A DNA stretch of 64,000 bases from Bailinhaonella thermotolerans (GCF_003594875.1 NZ_QZEY01000004.1:186001-250000); one strand, 5' to 3'. Counted from the stretch's first letter, positions 32,960-41,865 are shown. Notes: generated from the letters alone by a model not told the origin. Made by a program: numbers and translations.

Positions 32960-34288
32960 GATCTCGTAGGTCAGCGAATCAAAACGATGCGTCGCCAGCG
33001 TGGATTGTCGCAGGCAGGGCTGGCGCACCCCGAGCTTTCGGACAGCTATGTATCACTGATCGAAAGCGGTAAACGCACACCGACCCCGGCGGTTCTCGAA
33101 CTGTTAGCCGAAAAACTGGATTGCTCTGTCAGTTATTTGGTGAACGGTGTCACGTCCGAACAGCTTTCCGATCTCCAGCTCGCTCTGCGTTACGCCTCGC
33201 TCACGCTGGAGAACGGCGAGGTCGAAGAGGCGCGGCGCCGTTTCGCCGAACTGCTGGACGACGACATGCTGGGCGGCCTGCCCGATCTCCTGGAGCAGGC
33301 CGAGTACGGCTACGCGCTCGCCCTGGAGGCGTGCGGCGACCTGCGCGGCGCGATCGAGCGGCTGCAGCGGCAGTTCGACGCCTACTACGGCCGGGCCGCG
33401 GCCGGGGACGAGCCCGCGCAGCCGCCGCAGCGCGTGGACGGCGCCGAGGCGGAGCGCCGCATGCGCATCGCGGTGGCGCTGTGCCGGTGCCGCCGCGAGG
33501 CCGGCGACCTGACCGAGGGCGTGCGCGCCGGCGAGCACGCCATGGCGGTCGAACTGGCCGGCGGCTGGAGCGACCCGCTCGTCGAGCTGGGCGCCACGCT
33601 GGCCAGCGTCTACCACAAGCGGGGCGACCAGCTCCGCACGATGCAGCTCGTCGGGCAGCTCCTGGAGGCCGCCGAGGAGCTGGGCACGCACCGGGCCCGC
33701 GTCGCCGCCTGCTGGAACGCCGCCACGCTGGACGAGGACCCGGCCGGCGGCGAGAGGATCATCGCGCTGGCCGAGCGCGCGCTGGCGCTCCAGGCCGAGA
33801 CCGGCGAGGTGCGCAACCTGGCCCGGCTCCGGCAGGCGTACGGCAAGCTGCTGCTGCGGGTGCGTCCCGACGAGCCCGAGCGGGCCCGCGACGTGCTGGC
33901 GGGGGTGGAGCGCGAGCTCGCGGAGACCTCGGCGAGCGCCGCCACCCGGGCCCGCTGCTCCGTCGAACTGGCCAAGGCGGAGCTGGCCGTGGGCGAGCCC
34001 GAGCACGCGCTGCGGTCGGCGCAGAAGGCGGTCGAGCGCGCCGACGCGATCGCGCCGGTGATCCGGGCCGACGCCTACATCGTCATGGCCCGCGCGCTGC
34101 TGATGCTGGGCAAGGGCGAGCTGGCGGCCGAGGCCGCGGCCAACGCGGGCGGCGTGCTCCGGGACGTCCCGCCCTCCCGGCCGTGCGCCCAGGCCTGGCT
34201 GGACCTGGCCGAGACGCTCGACCTCATGCGCGACCACACCGCGAGCACCGAGTCGTACCAGCGGGCACTGGCCTGCGTCGGGCTGTGA
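32948..34288 (+). CDS. XRE-family regulator with TPR-like repeats (RRNPP-like)
   Basis: A 446-residue cytoplasmic protein from GTG 32948. Residues 8-65 form an XRE HTH (VGQRIKTMRRQRGLSQAGLA, then SDSYVSLIESGKRTPTPAVL). The remaining 370 residues are helical repeats of TPR type: FAELLDDDMLGGLPDLLEQA, YALALEACGDLRGAIERLQR and VELAKAELAVGEPEHALRSA illustrate several repeats. HTH plus TPR is the architecture of RRNPP regulators, which bind imported short peptides. The HTH-coding part is about 50-58% GC by hand count (33001-33180), clearly lower than the repeat-coding part. The divergent 45-aa exported peptide is the candidate ligand source. The ligand and targets are inference; many actinomycete XRE-TPR proteins are uncharacterised. 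Confidence 0.88.
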   Translation: MSGQDLVGQRIKTMRRQRGLSQAGLAHPELSDSYVSLIESGKRTPTPAVLELLAEKLDCSVSYLVNGVTSEQLSDLQLALRYASLTLENGEVEEARRRFAELLDDDMLGGLPDLLEQAEYGYALALEACGDLRGAIERLQRQFDAYYGRAAAGDEPAQPPQRVDGAEAERRMRIAVALCRCRREAGDLTEGVRAGEHAMAVELAGGWSDPLVELGATLASVYHKRGDQLRTMQLVGQLLEAAEELGTHRARVAACWNAATLDEDPAGGERIIALAERALALQAETGEVRNLARLRQAYGKLLLRVRPDEPERARDVLAGVERELAETSASAATRARCSVELAKAELAVGEPEHALRSAQKAVERADAIAPVIRADAYIVMARALLMLGKGELAAEAAANAGGVLRDVPPSRPCAQAWLDLAETLDLMRDHTASTESYQRALACVGL

Positions 34289-34326
34289 CCGCCCGCTGAT
34301 CGCTGATCGTCTCCGCCCCTTGATGG

Positions 34327-34342
34327 CCAAGCGGTTGCTTGG
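34327..34342. promoter_or_regulatory. Inverted repeat CCAAGC-N4-GCTTGG upstream of acyl-CoA synthetase
   Basis: A perfect 6-bp inverted repeat ends 12 bp before the start codon at 34355. AAGCNNNNGCTT-type sites resemble operators of TetR-type regulators of lipid catabolism in actinomycetes. No such regulator is adjacent, so control would be in trans. Confidence 0.5.
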
Positions 34343-34354
34343 TTTGCTGGGGGC

Positions 34355-36055
34355 ATGGGGACGATCTCGGAGTTGCTGCTCGCCCGCGACGGCGACGACC
34401 GCACGGGGTTGTTGTTCGAGGACGAGCGGTACACCTGGGCCGAGGTGGTCGCCCAATGCCGCCGCCGGGCGCGTCTCGCGCGCGAGCTGCGCCCGGCCGG
34501 GCGGCCGTTCCACATCGGCGTGCTGCTCGACAACACACCGGAGTACCTGTTCTGGCTGGGCGCCGCCGCGCTGTCCGGGGCCGTCCTCGTCGGCGTCAAC
34601 CCCACCCGGCGCGGGGAGGAGCTGGCCCGCGACATCCGCCACACCGACTGCGGCCTGATCGTCACCGACGTCGTCGGCGCGCGCCTGCTCGACGGCCTCG
34701 ACATCGGCGTCCCCGCCTCGCGCGTCGTGACCGTCCCCGGCCTGGCGTCCCCGCCGCCGGACTCGCCCGGGGCGTACGGCCCGGCCGTGCGGGACCGGCC
34801 CGTCGCGGGGGACCCGGGCGGGCTCACGCCGTACGGCGCGGACGGGGAGGCGCCGGGGCCCGGGGACACGCTGATGCTGACCTTCACCTCGGGGTCCACG
34901 GGCGCGCCGAAGGCGGTGATCTGCACCCACGGGCGGCTGGCGGCGATCGCGGAGACCGCCGGGAACCTGTTCGGGATCACCCGGGACGACGTGGTCTACG
35001 TGTCGATGCCGCTGTTCCACGGCAACTCGGTGATGGTGTGCGTGGCCCCTGCGCTGCGGGCCGGGGCGGCGATCGCGCTGCGCCGCCGGTTCTCGGCCTC
35101 GGGGTTCCTGCCGGACGTGCGCCGCCACGGGGCCACGTTCTTCAGCTACGTGGGCCGGGCGCTGGCCTACGTGCTCGCGACGCCCGAGCTGCCCGACGAC
35201 CGGGACAACCCGCTGGTCCGGGGGTTCGGCACCGAGGCGAGCGCGCGCGACATGGCCGAGTTCGAGCGGCGCTTCGGCTGCCGGATCATCGAGGGGTACG
35301 GCTCCAGCGAGGGGACCATCGCCATGAACAAGGCCCCCGGGACGCCGCCGCAGGCCCTCGGGCTGCCCCGCGCCGGGCAGGACGTGGCGATCATCGACCC
35401 CGAGACCGGCAAGGAGTGCCCGCGCGCCGTGTTCGACGCGAACGGCGCGCTGCTCAACCCGGGGGAGGCCATCGGCGAGATCGTCGGGCGCAACGTCGCC
35501 TCGGCGTTCGAGGGTTACTACAAGAACCCCGAGGCGGAGGCCGTACGGCTGCGCGACGGGTGGTACTGGAGCGGGGACCTGGGCTACCGGGACGAGGCCG
35601 GGTACTTCTACTTCGCCGGGCGCGACGCGGACCGGCTGCGGGTGGACGGCGAGAACTTCGCGGCCGCGCCGGTCGAGCGCATCCTGGCGCGGCACGCCCC
35701 GGTGGTGATGGCGGCGGTGTACGCGGTGCCGGACCCGCGCACCGGGGACCAGGTCATGGCCGCCCTGGAGCTGCGCGGAGGGGCGTTCGACCCGGCGGCG
35801 TTCGCCGCCTTCCTGGCCGAGCAGCCGGACCTGGGCACCAAGTGGGCGCCGAGGTTCGTGCGGATCGTGGACGCGATGCCGCTGACCGCGAGCAACAAGG
35901 TGGACAAGAGGCCCCTGCGCGAGGCGGGGCTCGCCGGCGCGATCTGGTGGCGGCCGGGCCGCGGCGAGGGTTACCGGCCGTTCACGGCGGAGGACCGGGC
36001 GGCCCTGTCCGCCGAGTTCGAGGCACACGACAGGGGCGCCCTCTGGCGTGGGTAG
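34355..36055 (+). CDS. Acyl-CoA synthetase, FadD17-like
   Basis: A 566-residue ANL-superfamily ligase. The P-loop is MLTFTSGSTGAPKAV (about residue 175), followed by YGSSEG, the hinge region SGDLGYRDEAGYFYFAGRDADR and the C-terminal LTASNKVDKRPLRE with the acylation Lys. The ending GAIWWRPGRGEGYRPFT is reminiscent of mycobacterial FadD17; the substrate (fatty or steroid-derived acid) is inference. Residues about 130-170 form a Pro/Gly-rich insertion that contains GTACGGC-type repeats, including one exact palindrome (34828-34837). The ATG is 1 of 2 possible; the chosen one aligns with relatives. Confidence 0.87.
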   Translation: MGTISELLLARDGDDRTGLLFEDERYTWAEVVAQCRRRARLARELRPAGRPFHIGVLLDNTPEYLFWLGAAALSGAVLVGVNPTRRGEELARDIRHTDCGLIVTDVVGARLLDGLDIGVPASRVVTVPGLASPPPDSPGAYGPAVRDRPVAGDPGGLTPYGADGEAPGPGDTLMLTFTSGSTGAPKAVICTHGRLAAIAETAGNLFGITRDDVVYVSMPLFHGNSVMVCVAPALRAGAAIALRRRFSASGFLPDVRRHGATFFSYVGRALAYVLATPELPDDRDNPLVRGFGTEASARDMAEFERRFGCRIIEGYGSSEGTIAMNKAPGTPPQALGLPRAGQDVAIIDPETGKECPRAVFDANGALLNPGEAIGEIVGRNVASAFEGYYKNPEAEAVRLRDGWYWSGDLGYRDEAGYFYFAGRDADRLRVDGENFAAAPVERILARHAPVVMAAVYAVPDPRTGDQVMAALELRGGAFDPAAFAAFLAEQPDLGTKWAPRFVRIVDAMPLTASNKVDKRPLREAGLAGAIWWRPGRGEGYRPFTAEDRAALSAEFEAHDRGALWRG

Positions 36056-36095
36056 CCTTGGGGGTGCCCCGAATCCGCCGACTCCCATTGGACCC

Positions 36096-36722
36096 ATGAG
36101 ATCTCTGCGCGCCGGCGTCGTCGCCGTGTTCATCCTGCTCACCACCTTCGTCCTCGGCACCGGGACCGCTCTGGCGCACGACCGCCTCAAGAGCAGCAAC
36201 CCCGCGAAGGACGCCTCCGTCGAGAAGGTCGAGAAGGTCGAGCTGGTCTTCAGCAACACCGTCCGGCTGCCGACTGTGATCGTCAGCGACGCCGACGGCA
36301 AGCGCTTCGAGAGCGGTCCGGCGGAGACGGACAAGGAGACGGTCACCCAGGCGCTCAACGGCGCGCTCCCGCCGGGCAAGTACAAGATCGCCTACCGGGT
36401 GGTCTCGTCGGACGGCCACCCCATCGAGGGCGTGATCCCGTTCACCGTGATGGGCATCGCCGGCGGGCCGCTGCCGGGGTCCTCGGACTCCGCGAGCCCG
36501 GCCGCCTCGCCCACCCCCGAGGACTCCCAGGCCCCCAGCGCCGCCCCCTCCGCCCCCGCCTCCACCCCCGCTCCCGCCCCGACGGCGACGGCGACGCCCG
36601 CCGCCGGGAAGTCCTCCGCGGGCAGCGGCCTGACCTGGTGGTGGGTCGGCGCGGGCCTGGTGGCCGGAGTCGGCCTCGGCCTGCTCTTCAGCTTCCGCAA
36701 GAAGAAGGATCCCCGTGCCTGA
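36096..36722 (+). CDS. CopC domain copper-binding protein with C-terminal membrane anchor
   Basis: A 208-residue exported protein. A signal peptide ends at ALA-HDRLKSS, so His becomes the mature N-terminus, as required for the CopC Cu(II) site. The second copper-site His lies in SSDGHPIEGVIPF. The CopC beta-barrel (about residues 27-130) is followed by a Pro/Ala/Thr-rich linker and one membrane helix (WWWVGAGLVAGVGLGLLFSF) with a Lys/Arg stop. It hands copper to the CopD-CtaG fusion encoded next, whose start overlaps this stop. ATG 36096 begins MRSLRAGVV; an upstream in-frame ATG at 36048 lies within the previous gene. Confidence 0.92.
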   Translation: MRSLRAGVVAVFILLTTFVLGTGTALAHDRLKSSNPAKDASVEKVEKVELVFSNTVRLPTVIVSDADGKRFESGPAETDKETVTQALNGALPPGKYKIAYRVVSSDGHPIEGVIPFTVMGIAGGPLPGSSDSASPAASPTPEDSQAPSAAPSAPASTPAPAPTATATPAAGKSSAGSGLTWWWVGAGLVAGVGLGLLFSFRKKKDPRA

Positions 36723-38730
36723 CATGAAGGTCCCGAAGCTGGTCGCCGGCGGCGTGCTCGCCGCCACGGCCGGCTTCGTGATCGCCTTCTACGCCGGCGG
36801 TGAGGCCACCCCGACGCTGATCCCCGGGCTGCCCGACCCCGGGCCGCTCACCCACTGGGGCCTGCCCGTGACCCGGCTGGCCATGAACGCGCTGGCCGTG
36901 CTCACCGTGGGCCTGCTCCTCACGGCCGCGGCGCTCCTGCCGTCCGACAAGGGCCTGCTCGGCCGCTCCGCCCAGGCGTACACCATGGCGGCCTCCTGGA
37001 GCGCCGCCGCCTGGGCCGGGGCCGCGGCCCTCACCCTGGTCTTCACCACGTCCGAGATCCTCGGCGAGCCCGTCACGCAGTTGTCCGCCGAAGAGCTGCG
37101 CAACACGGCGACCACGGCCTCGCAGGGCGTCGGGCTCACCCTCGTCGTGCTGTTCGCGCTGGCCGTGGCCATGTTCGCGCGCGGCGCGATCACCGCGGGC
37201 ATGGCCGGGGGGCTGCTCGTCGCCTCGCTCGTCACGCTGCTGCCCCCGCCCCTGACCGGGCACTCCTCCTCCTCGCCCAACCACGGCCTGGCCACGACCG
37301 GCGTCGCGCTGCACATGGTCACGCTGGCGCTGTGGGTCGGCGGCCTGCTGGTCGCCTGCTACCACGCCTGGCGGTCCGCGCCGCAGCTCGACGTCGTCGG
37401 CGAGCGGTTCTCGCGGATGGCGTTCTGGTGCTTCATCGGCGTCGGCGTCAGCGGCCTGTTCTCGATCATCGCCCGGCTCGAGTCGCCCGACGCGCTCGTG
37501 ACCACCGACTACGGCCGGCTCGCGCTGGCCAAGATCGTGCTGTTCGGCGTGCTGGGCCTGGTCGGCCACTTCCACCGCGAGCGCACCCTGCCGCGCCTCG
37601 CGCAGGGCCGCCCCCGCGCCTTCGCCAGGCTGGCCGCGGGCGAGACGCTGCTGATGGCCGCCACGGTCGGCGTCGCCGTCGCCCTCGCGCGGACCGAGCC
37701 GCCGGACATCCCGCTGTCCCCGAGCGCCGCCTTCGAACTGCTCGGCTACGAGCTGCCGCCGGAGCTGACCGTCGGGCGGCTGATCACGCTGTGGTGGTTC
37801 GACCTGTTCTTCGCCACCGTCGCCGTCGTGCTCGGCGCGCTGTACGCCGTGGGCGTGGCCCGGCTGAGGCGCCGCGGCGACCGCTGGCCCTGGGGCCGTA
37901 CGATCTCCTGGTTCATCGGGCTGCTGATCCTGGTCATCGCCACCCAGAGCGGCGTGGGGCGCTACGCCAAGGTGCTGTTCAGCGTGCACATGGCCGAGCA
38001 CATGGTGCTGTCCATGCTCGTGCCGATCTTCCTGGTGCTCGGCGCGCCGGTCACCCTGGCCCTGCGCGCGATCAGGCCCGCCGCCCGGCGCGGCGACCGC
38101 GGCCCGCGCGAGTGGATCACCGCGATCCTGCACAGCCGGGCCGTGAAGGTGATCGCCCACCCGATCGTCGCCACCTCCGTGTTCGTCGTGAGCACCTACG
38201 CCCTCTACTTCACGCCCCTGTTCGAGGGGGCGATGGAGGAGCACGTGGGTCATCTGGTGATGTCGACGCACTTCCTGCTGAGCGGGTCGCTGTTCTTCTG
38301 GGTGCTGATCGGGGTGGACCCGAGCCCGCACCGGATCCCGTTCATCGCCAAGCTGCTCACGCTGTTCGTCACGATGCCGTTCCACGCCTTCTTCGGCATC
38401 GCCGTGATGAGCATGGGCGGGGTCATCGCCTCCCGGTGGTACGACCAGCTCGGCCGCGCCTGGGGCGCCTCCGGCCTGGACGACCAGAAGACGGGCGGGG
38501 CGATCGCCTGGGGGTTCGGCGAGATCCCGACCCTGCTGGTGATCGTCGCCCTGGTCTACCAGTGGGCCCGCGACGACCAGCGCCAGGCCCGCAACCGCGA
38601 CCGGCGCGCCGAGAAGGCGCTGGCCGTCGCCGCGCCCGACGACGTCACCACCGGCGACTCCGAGCTCGACGACTACAACGAGTACCTCGCCAAGCTCAAC
38701 AAGGAGGGCCGCCGCCCGGCCGAGCAGTAG
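36715..38730 (+). CDS. CopD/CtaG fusion: copper import and cytochrome oxidase assembly protein
   Basis: A 671-residue polytopic membrane protein, GTG start 36715 overlapping the copC stop. The first half (to about residue 330) has the CopD layout, including HMVTLALWVGGLLVACYHAW and a GHFHRERTLPR loop. The second half (about 355-640) is a CtaG (caa3 assembly) domain with FSVHMAEHMVLSMLVPIFLV, APVTLALRA and MSTHFLLSGSLFFW, all with copper-type His. A charged cytoplasmic tail follows. The fusion is common in actinomycetes and couples copper entry to the Cu-B site of the oxidase. Together with CopC it forms a two-gene operon. Confidence 0.92.
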   Translation: MPDMKVPKLVAGGVLAATAGFVIAFYAGGEATPTLIPGLPDPGPLTHWGLPVTRLAMNALAVLTVGLLLTAAALLPSDKGLLGRSAQAYTMAASWSAAAWAGAAALTLVFTTSEILGEPVTQLSAEELRNTATTASQGVGLTLVVLFALAVAMFARGAITAGMAGGLLVASLVTLLPPPLTGHSSSSPNHGLATTGVALHMVTLALWVGGLLVACYHAWRSAPQLDVVGERFSRMAFWCFIGVGVSGLFSIIARLESPDALVTTDYGRLALAKIVLFGVLGLVGHFHRERTLPRLAQGRPRAFARLAAGETLLMAATVGVAVALARTEPPDIPLSPSAAFELLGYELPPELTVGRLITLWWFDLFFATVAVVLGALYAVGVARLRRRGDRWPWGRTISWFIGLLILVIATQSGVGRYAKVLFSVHMAEHMVLSMLVPIFLVLGAPVTLALRAIRPAARRGDRGPREWITAILHSRAVKVIAHPIVATSVFVVSTYALYFTPLFEGAMEEHVGHLVMSTHFLLSGSLFFWVLIGVDPSPHRIPFIAKLLTLFVTMPFHAFFGIAVMSMGGVIASRWYDQLGRAWGASGLDDQKTGGAIAWGFGEIPTLLVIVALVYQWARDDQRQARNRDRRAEKALAVAAPDDVTTGDSELDDYNEYLAKLNKEGRRPAEQ

Positions 38731-38924
38731 CGCCGCGCGGCGGTCCCGCCGCGATCGCCTGAGGCGGGCCCGCGGTGATCGCCCGCGGCGGGCCGCCGTG
38801 CCGTACGGCGCCCGCCGGGACCGCTCACCGGCCTTTGGGATTCGGGTGGCGCTTCCGGGCGCAAACGCCGGGTGATCTCGTATAACGCCTGCTCACAGGG
38901 GTCGTGGCATGGTGTGATGACCGC
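38731..38924. other. Intergenic region with GC-rich hairpins and one GCCGTACGGC palindrome
   Basis: After the CopD-CtaG stop there are several overlapping GC-rich inverted repeats (GGCGG/CCGCC type) and one exact palindrome (38800-38809). The promoter of the LLM oxidoreductase gene should lie in the last 60 bp. No gene is seen. Confidence 0.5.
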
Positions 38925-39806
38925 ATGAGGGATTTCCGGTTCGGGGTCGTCCTGGGCTCGCTGGAGTCGTCGGGGCAAGAGCTGGTACGGCGGGCGCGGG
39001 AGGCGGAGGAGGCCGGCTTCGACGTCGTCCTCGTCCCGGATCAGGTGGGGGAGCCCGCCCCGTTCTCCACGCTCGCCGCCATCGCGGGCGCGACCCGCCG
39101 CCTGCGCGTCGGCACGTACACGCTCAACGTGTCCTTCTGGAAGCCGGCGCTGCTGGCCCGCGAGGTGGCGACGCTGGACCGGCTCAGCGGCGGCCGGTTC
39201 GAACTGGGGCTGGGCATCGGGCGGGCCGAGCACGAGTTCGACGCGGCGGAGGTCGCCTGGGAGCCGGCGGCCGGCCGCGCGGCCCGGCTCGCCACCACCG
39301 TCGAACGCCTCGACCAGCACTTCGCGGACCGGCGCTTCTCACCGTCGCCCGCGCAGGAGCCCCGCCCGCCGCTGCTCATCCCCGGGGACGAGGACGAGCT
39401 GCTGCCCGTCGCGGCGGGGCACGCCGACGTGGTCGCCTTCACCGGCACCCGCCAGATCCCCGGCCGCGAGCCGGGCGTCGTCCGGCTGACCACCGCCGAG
39501 GAGGCCGACGAGCGGGTGCGCGCCGCCCGCGCCGCGGCGGGCGGGCGCGACTTCGAGACGAGCTGCCTGGTCCAGGCCGTCTTCCCCATCGACGACCGCC
39601 GCCTGGGCGCGACCACCCTGATGCGCGAGATGGGCCTGGAGTTCAGCGTCCCCGAGGTCCTGGAGACGCCGTACCTCCTCATCGGCACGATCAAGGAGAT
39701 GGCCACCCAGCTCGTGGAGCGCCGCGAACGCTACGGCTTCTCCTACATCTGCGTGCACGAGCCCAACCTCGACTTCCTGGCCCAGGTCATCGCCGCCCTC
39801 CGCTGA
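38925..39806 (+). CDS. F420-dependent LLM-class oxidoreductase
   Basis: A 293-residue TIM-barrel enzyme of the luciferase-like monooxygenase family. Residues 1-30 (FRFGVVLGSLESSGQELVRR) and SGGRFELGLGIGRAEHEF are family hallmarks. It resembles the TIGR03621-type group of F420-dependent enzymes; the substrate is unknown. ATG 38925 begins MRDFRFG; an in-frame ATG at 38904 lacks a better signal. An NADPH:F420 reductase gene at 46778 shows that F420H2 is made by this organism. Confidence 0.85.
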   Translation: MRDFRFGVVLGSLESSGQELVRRAREAEEAGFDVVLVPDQVGEPAPFSTLAAIAGATRRLRVGTYTLNVSFWKPALLAREVATLDRLSGGRFELGLGIGRAEHEFDAAEVAWEPAAGRAARLATTVERLDQHFADRRFSPSPAQEPRPPLLIPGDEDELLPVAAGHADVVAFTGTRQIPGREPGVVRLTTAEEADERVRAARAAAGGRDFETSCLVQAVFPIDDRRLGATTLMREMGLEFSVPEVLETPYLLIGTIKEMATQLVERRERYGFSYICVHEPNLDFLAQVIAALR

Positions 39807-39830
39807 CCGCGCGGCCTCCGGGGGGTGCGG

Positions 39831-39891
39831 CCCCGCCGCGCCGTACGGCCCCGCCGCGGCGTACGGCCCCGCCGCGGCGTACGGGCGGCGG
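39831..39891. repeat. Three tandem copies of an 18-bp GTACGGC repeat
   Basis: The units have the form GCGTACGGCCCCGCCGCG, and the first carries an exact GCCGTACGGC (39840-39849). They fill the gap between the convergent LLM oxidoreductase and PrsW-like genes. Confidence 0.75.
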
Positions 39892-39896
39892 CCGGG

Positions 39897-40802
39897 TCAG
39901 GGGCGGGAGTCCTCGCCGGTGGCGATGAGGTAGCGCGGCTCGTCGCGCCAGGCGGTGCTGATCTGGCTCATCAGCCAGACCAGGGTGACCCCCGTGACGA
40001 TCACGCGGGAGGCGAACAGCAGCCCGGTGTAGATGTGGGCCTGCGCGGCGGTGGCCGAGGGGAGCTGGCCCAGCCGGTGCATCGCCGGGGTGTACTGCAG
40101 GTCGGTGAGGACCAGCGCGAGCACGATCGCGACCGTGCGGGCGGCGTCCCACATGAAGTGCAGGGCCACCACGCCGAGGTAGGTCAGCACGACGCGGCCG
40201 TTGATCCGGATCCGGCCGCCCCGGCTCACCGCGAACAGCGCGCCGCCCAGGATCGCGGTCCACAGCCCCGGCCCGAGTGGGGTGAACAGGGCCCGCAGCA
40301 GCTCGGTCTCGGTCAGCTTGGCCACCGGCATGTCCCGGACGGTCAGCGCGGCGACCAGACTCCAGCCGACGGCCTTGGGGATCGCGAAGCCGAAGCCGAC
40401 GGCCGCCCCCAGCAGCAGCCCCGACCGCACGTTCTTCTCGGTGAGGCGGCGCGCGGCGTAGACGAGCACGGCCGCCAGCACCAGCTCCTCGGCCAGCGCC
40501 ATGGCCAGGAACAGGTAGCGGTTGGGCTCGCGGAAGTACAGCGGCAGCGCCAGCGTGTCCACGACGCCGACGAGCCCGCCCGCGAGCATGGCCCGGGGCA
40601 CCAGCGAGGGCGGCACGTCCCCGGTCACGCCGGGCTCGCTCATCCAGATCAGGAACGTGACGGGGATCAGGAGCGCCCCGATCAGCACCACGGGCGGGGC
40701 GAACGCCGCGGACCCGCTCACGAAGGCCCCCGCCGCCGCCGCGACCCAGGCGACGAGCCCGGCGGCGAGGAACACCGCCCACGGCCGCCCGATCACCTTC
40801 AT
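39897..40802 (-). CDS. PrsW-like intramembrane protease
   Basis: A 301-residue polytopic membrane protein from ATG 40802 (MKVIGRPWAV); upstream frame is repeat-like. It has 8-9 membrane helices. The candidate catalytic sites are AMALAEELVLAAVL (Glu pair), GFGFAIPKAVGW and ALHFMWDAA (His and Asp), in the order and spacing of the PrsW/CAAX-protease-like family. PrsW degrades anti-sigma factors in Bacillus; the substrate here is unknown, and the two Ser/Thr kinases or the sigma-like protein in the window are not obviously linked. Confidence 0.75.
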   Translation of the reverse strand: MKVIGRPWAVFLAAGLVAWVAAAAGAFVSGSAAFAPPVVLIGALLIPVTFLIWMSEPGVTGDVPPSLVPRAMLAGGLVGVVDTLALPLYFREPNRYLFLAMALAEELVLAAVLVYAARRLTEKNVRSGLLLGAAVGFGFAIPKAVGWSLVAALTVRDMPVAKLTETELLRALFTPLGPGLWTAILGGALFAVSRGGRIRINGRVVLTYLGVVALHFMWDAARTVAIVLALVLTDLQYTPAMHRLGQLPSATAAQAHIYTGLLFASRVIVTGVTLVWLMSQISTAWRDEPRYLIATGEDSRP

Positions 40803-40968
40803 TCGCCCAGCGTAATCAGTCGATCGCGGTCCGCATCGCAACCCCCCGCCCCGTGTCGCCCCTTTCACCCGGTACGGCACGGCCGCCGGTTCGCTCCCGC
40901 CGTACCCCGGCCCGGCGAGGGGCGGGCCGGGCGCGCGAGCCGTACGGCACGGCGGCGGCGCGCGGGGG

Positions 40969-41820
40969 TCACTCCGGGAGGGTGAGGATCTCCCGGCCGG
41001 TGTCGGTGACGAGGACCGTGTGCTCGAACTGCGCGGTGCGCTTGCGGTCCTTGGTGACCACGGTCCAGCCGTCGGCCCAGATCTCGTAGTCGATCGTGCC
41101 CAGGGTCAGCATGGGCTCGATCGTGAACGTCATGCCCGGCTCCATGGTCACCGAGACCGACGGGTCGTCGTAGTGCGGCACGATCAGGCCGGAGTGGAAC
41201 GTGGTGCCGATGCCGTGCCCGGTGAAGTCCCGCACGACGCCGTATCCGAAGCGCTTGGCGTACGACTCGATCACCCGGCCGATCACGTTGAGCCGCCGGC
41301 CCGGAGCCACGGCGCGGATGGCCCGCATGGTGGCCTCGTGGGTGCGCTCGACCAGCAGCCGCGACTCCTCGTCCACCTCGCCGACCAGGAACGTCGCGTC
41401 GGTGTCGCCGTGCACCCCGCCGATGTAGGCGGTGATGTCCACGTTGACGATGTCGCCGTCGCGCAGGACCGTGTCGTCGGGGATGCCGTGGCAGATCACC
41501 TCGTTGATCGAGGTGCACAGCGACTTGGGGAAGCCGCGGTAGCCGAGCGTCGAGGGGTAGGCGCCGTGGTCGAGCAGGAACTCGTGGCCGATGCGGTCCA
41601 GCTCGTCGGTCGTGATGCCGGGCCGGACGTGCCTGCCGACCTCCTGGAGGGCCTGACCGGCGATGCGCCCGGCGATCCGCATGCGCTCGATGATCTCCGG
41701 CGTCTTGACGTCGGGCTCCCCGGTGCGCGGCTGCTTCTTGCCGACGTACTCCGGTCGTTCTATGTCGGAGGGGACCTTGCGCATGGGCGAGATCCGCCCG
41801 GGCTGGAGCAACGTCGTCAT
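40969..41820 (-). CDS. map: Type I methionine aminopeptidase
   Basis: A 283-residue metalloprotease (EC 3.4.11.18) that removes the initiator Met from nascent proteins. All metal ligands are present: Asp128, Asp139, His202, Glu235 and Glu266; the substrate-binding His111 lies in [12 protein letters not shown]. The first 40 residues ([15 protein letters not shown]) form the Pro-rich SH3-like-binding extension seen in actinobacterial MetAP1c. It stands alone and is not linked to a ribosomal operon, so it may be a second copy (inference). Confidence 0.96.
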   Translation of the reverse strand: MTTLLQPGRISPMRKVPSDIERPEYVGKKQPRTGEPDVKTPEIIERMRIAGRIAGQALQEVGRHVRPGITTDELDRIGHEFLLDHGAYPSTLGYRGFPKSLCTSINEVICHGIPDDTVLRDGDIVNVDITAYIGGVHGDTDATFLVGEVDEESRLLVERTHEATMRAIRAVAPGRRLNVIGRVIESYAKRFGYGVVRDFTGHGIGTTFHSGLIVPHYDDPSVSVTMEPGMTFTIEPMLTLGTIDYEIWADGWTVVTKDRKRTAQFEHTVLVTDTGREILTLPE

Positions 41821-41865
41821 GGTTCAGGAGTCTAACCAGGCCCGCGAGCGGGGAGGATGGGGATC

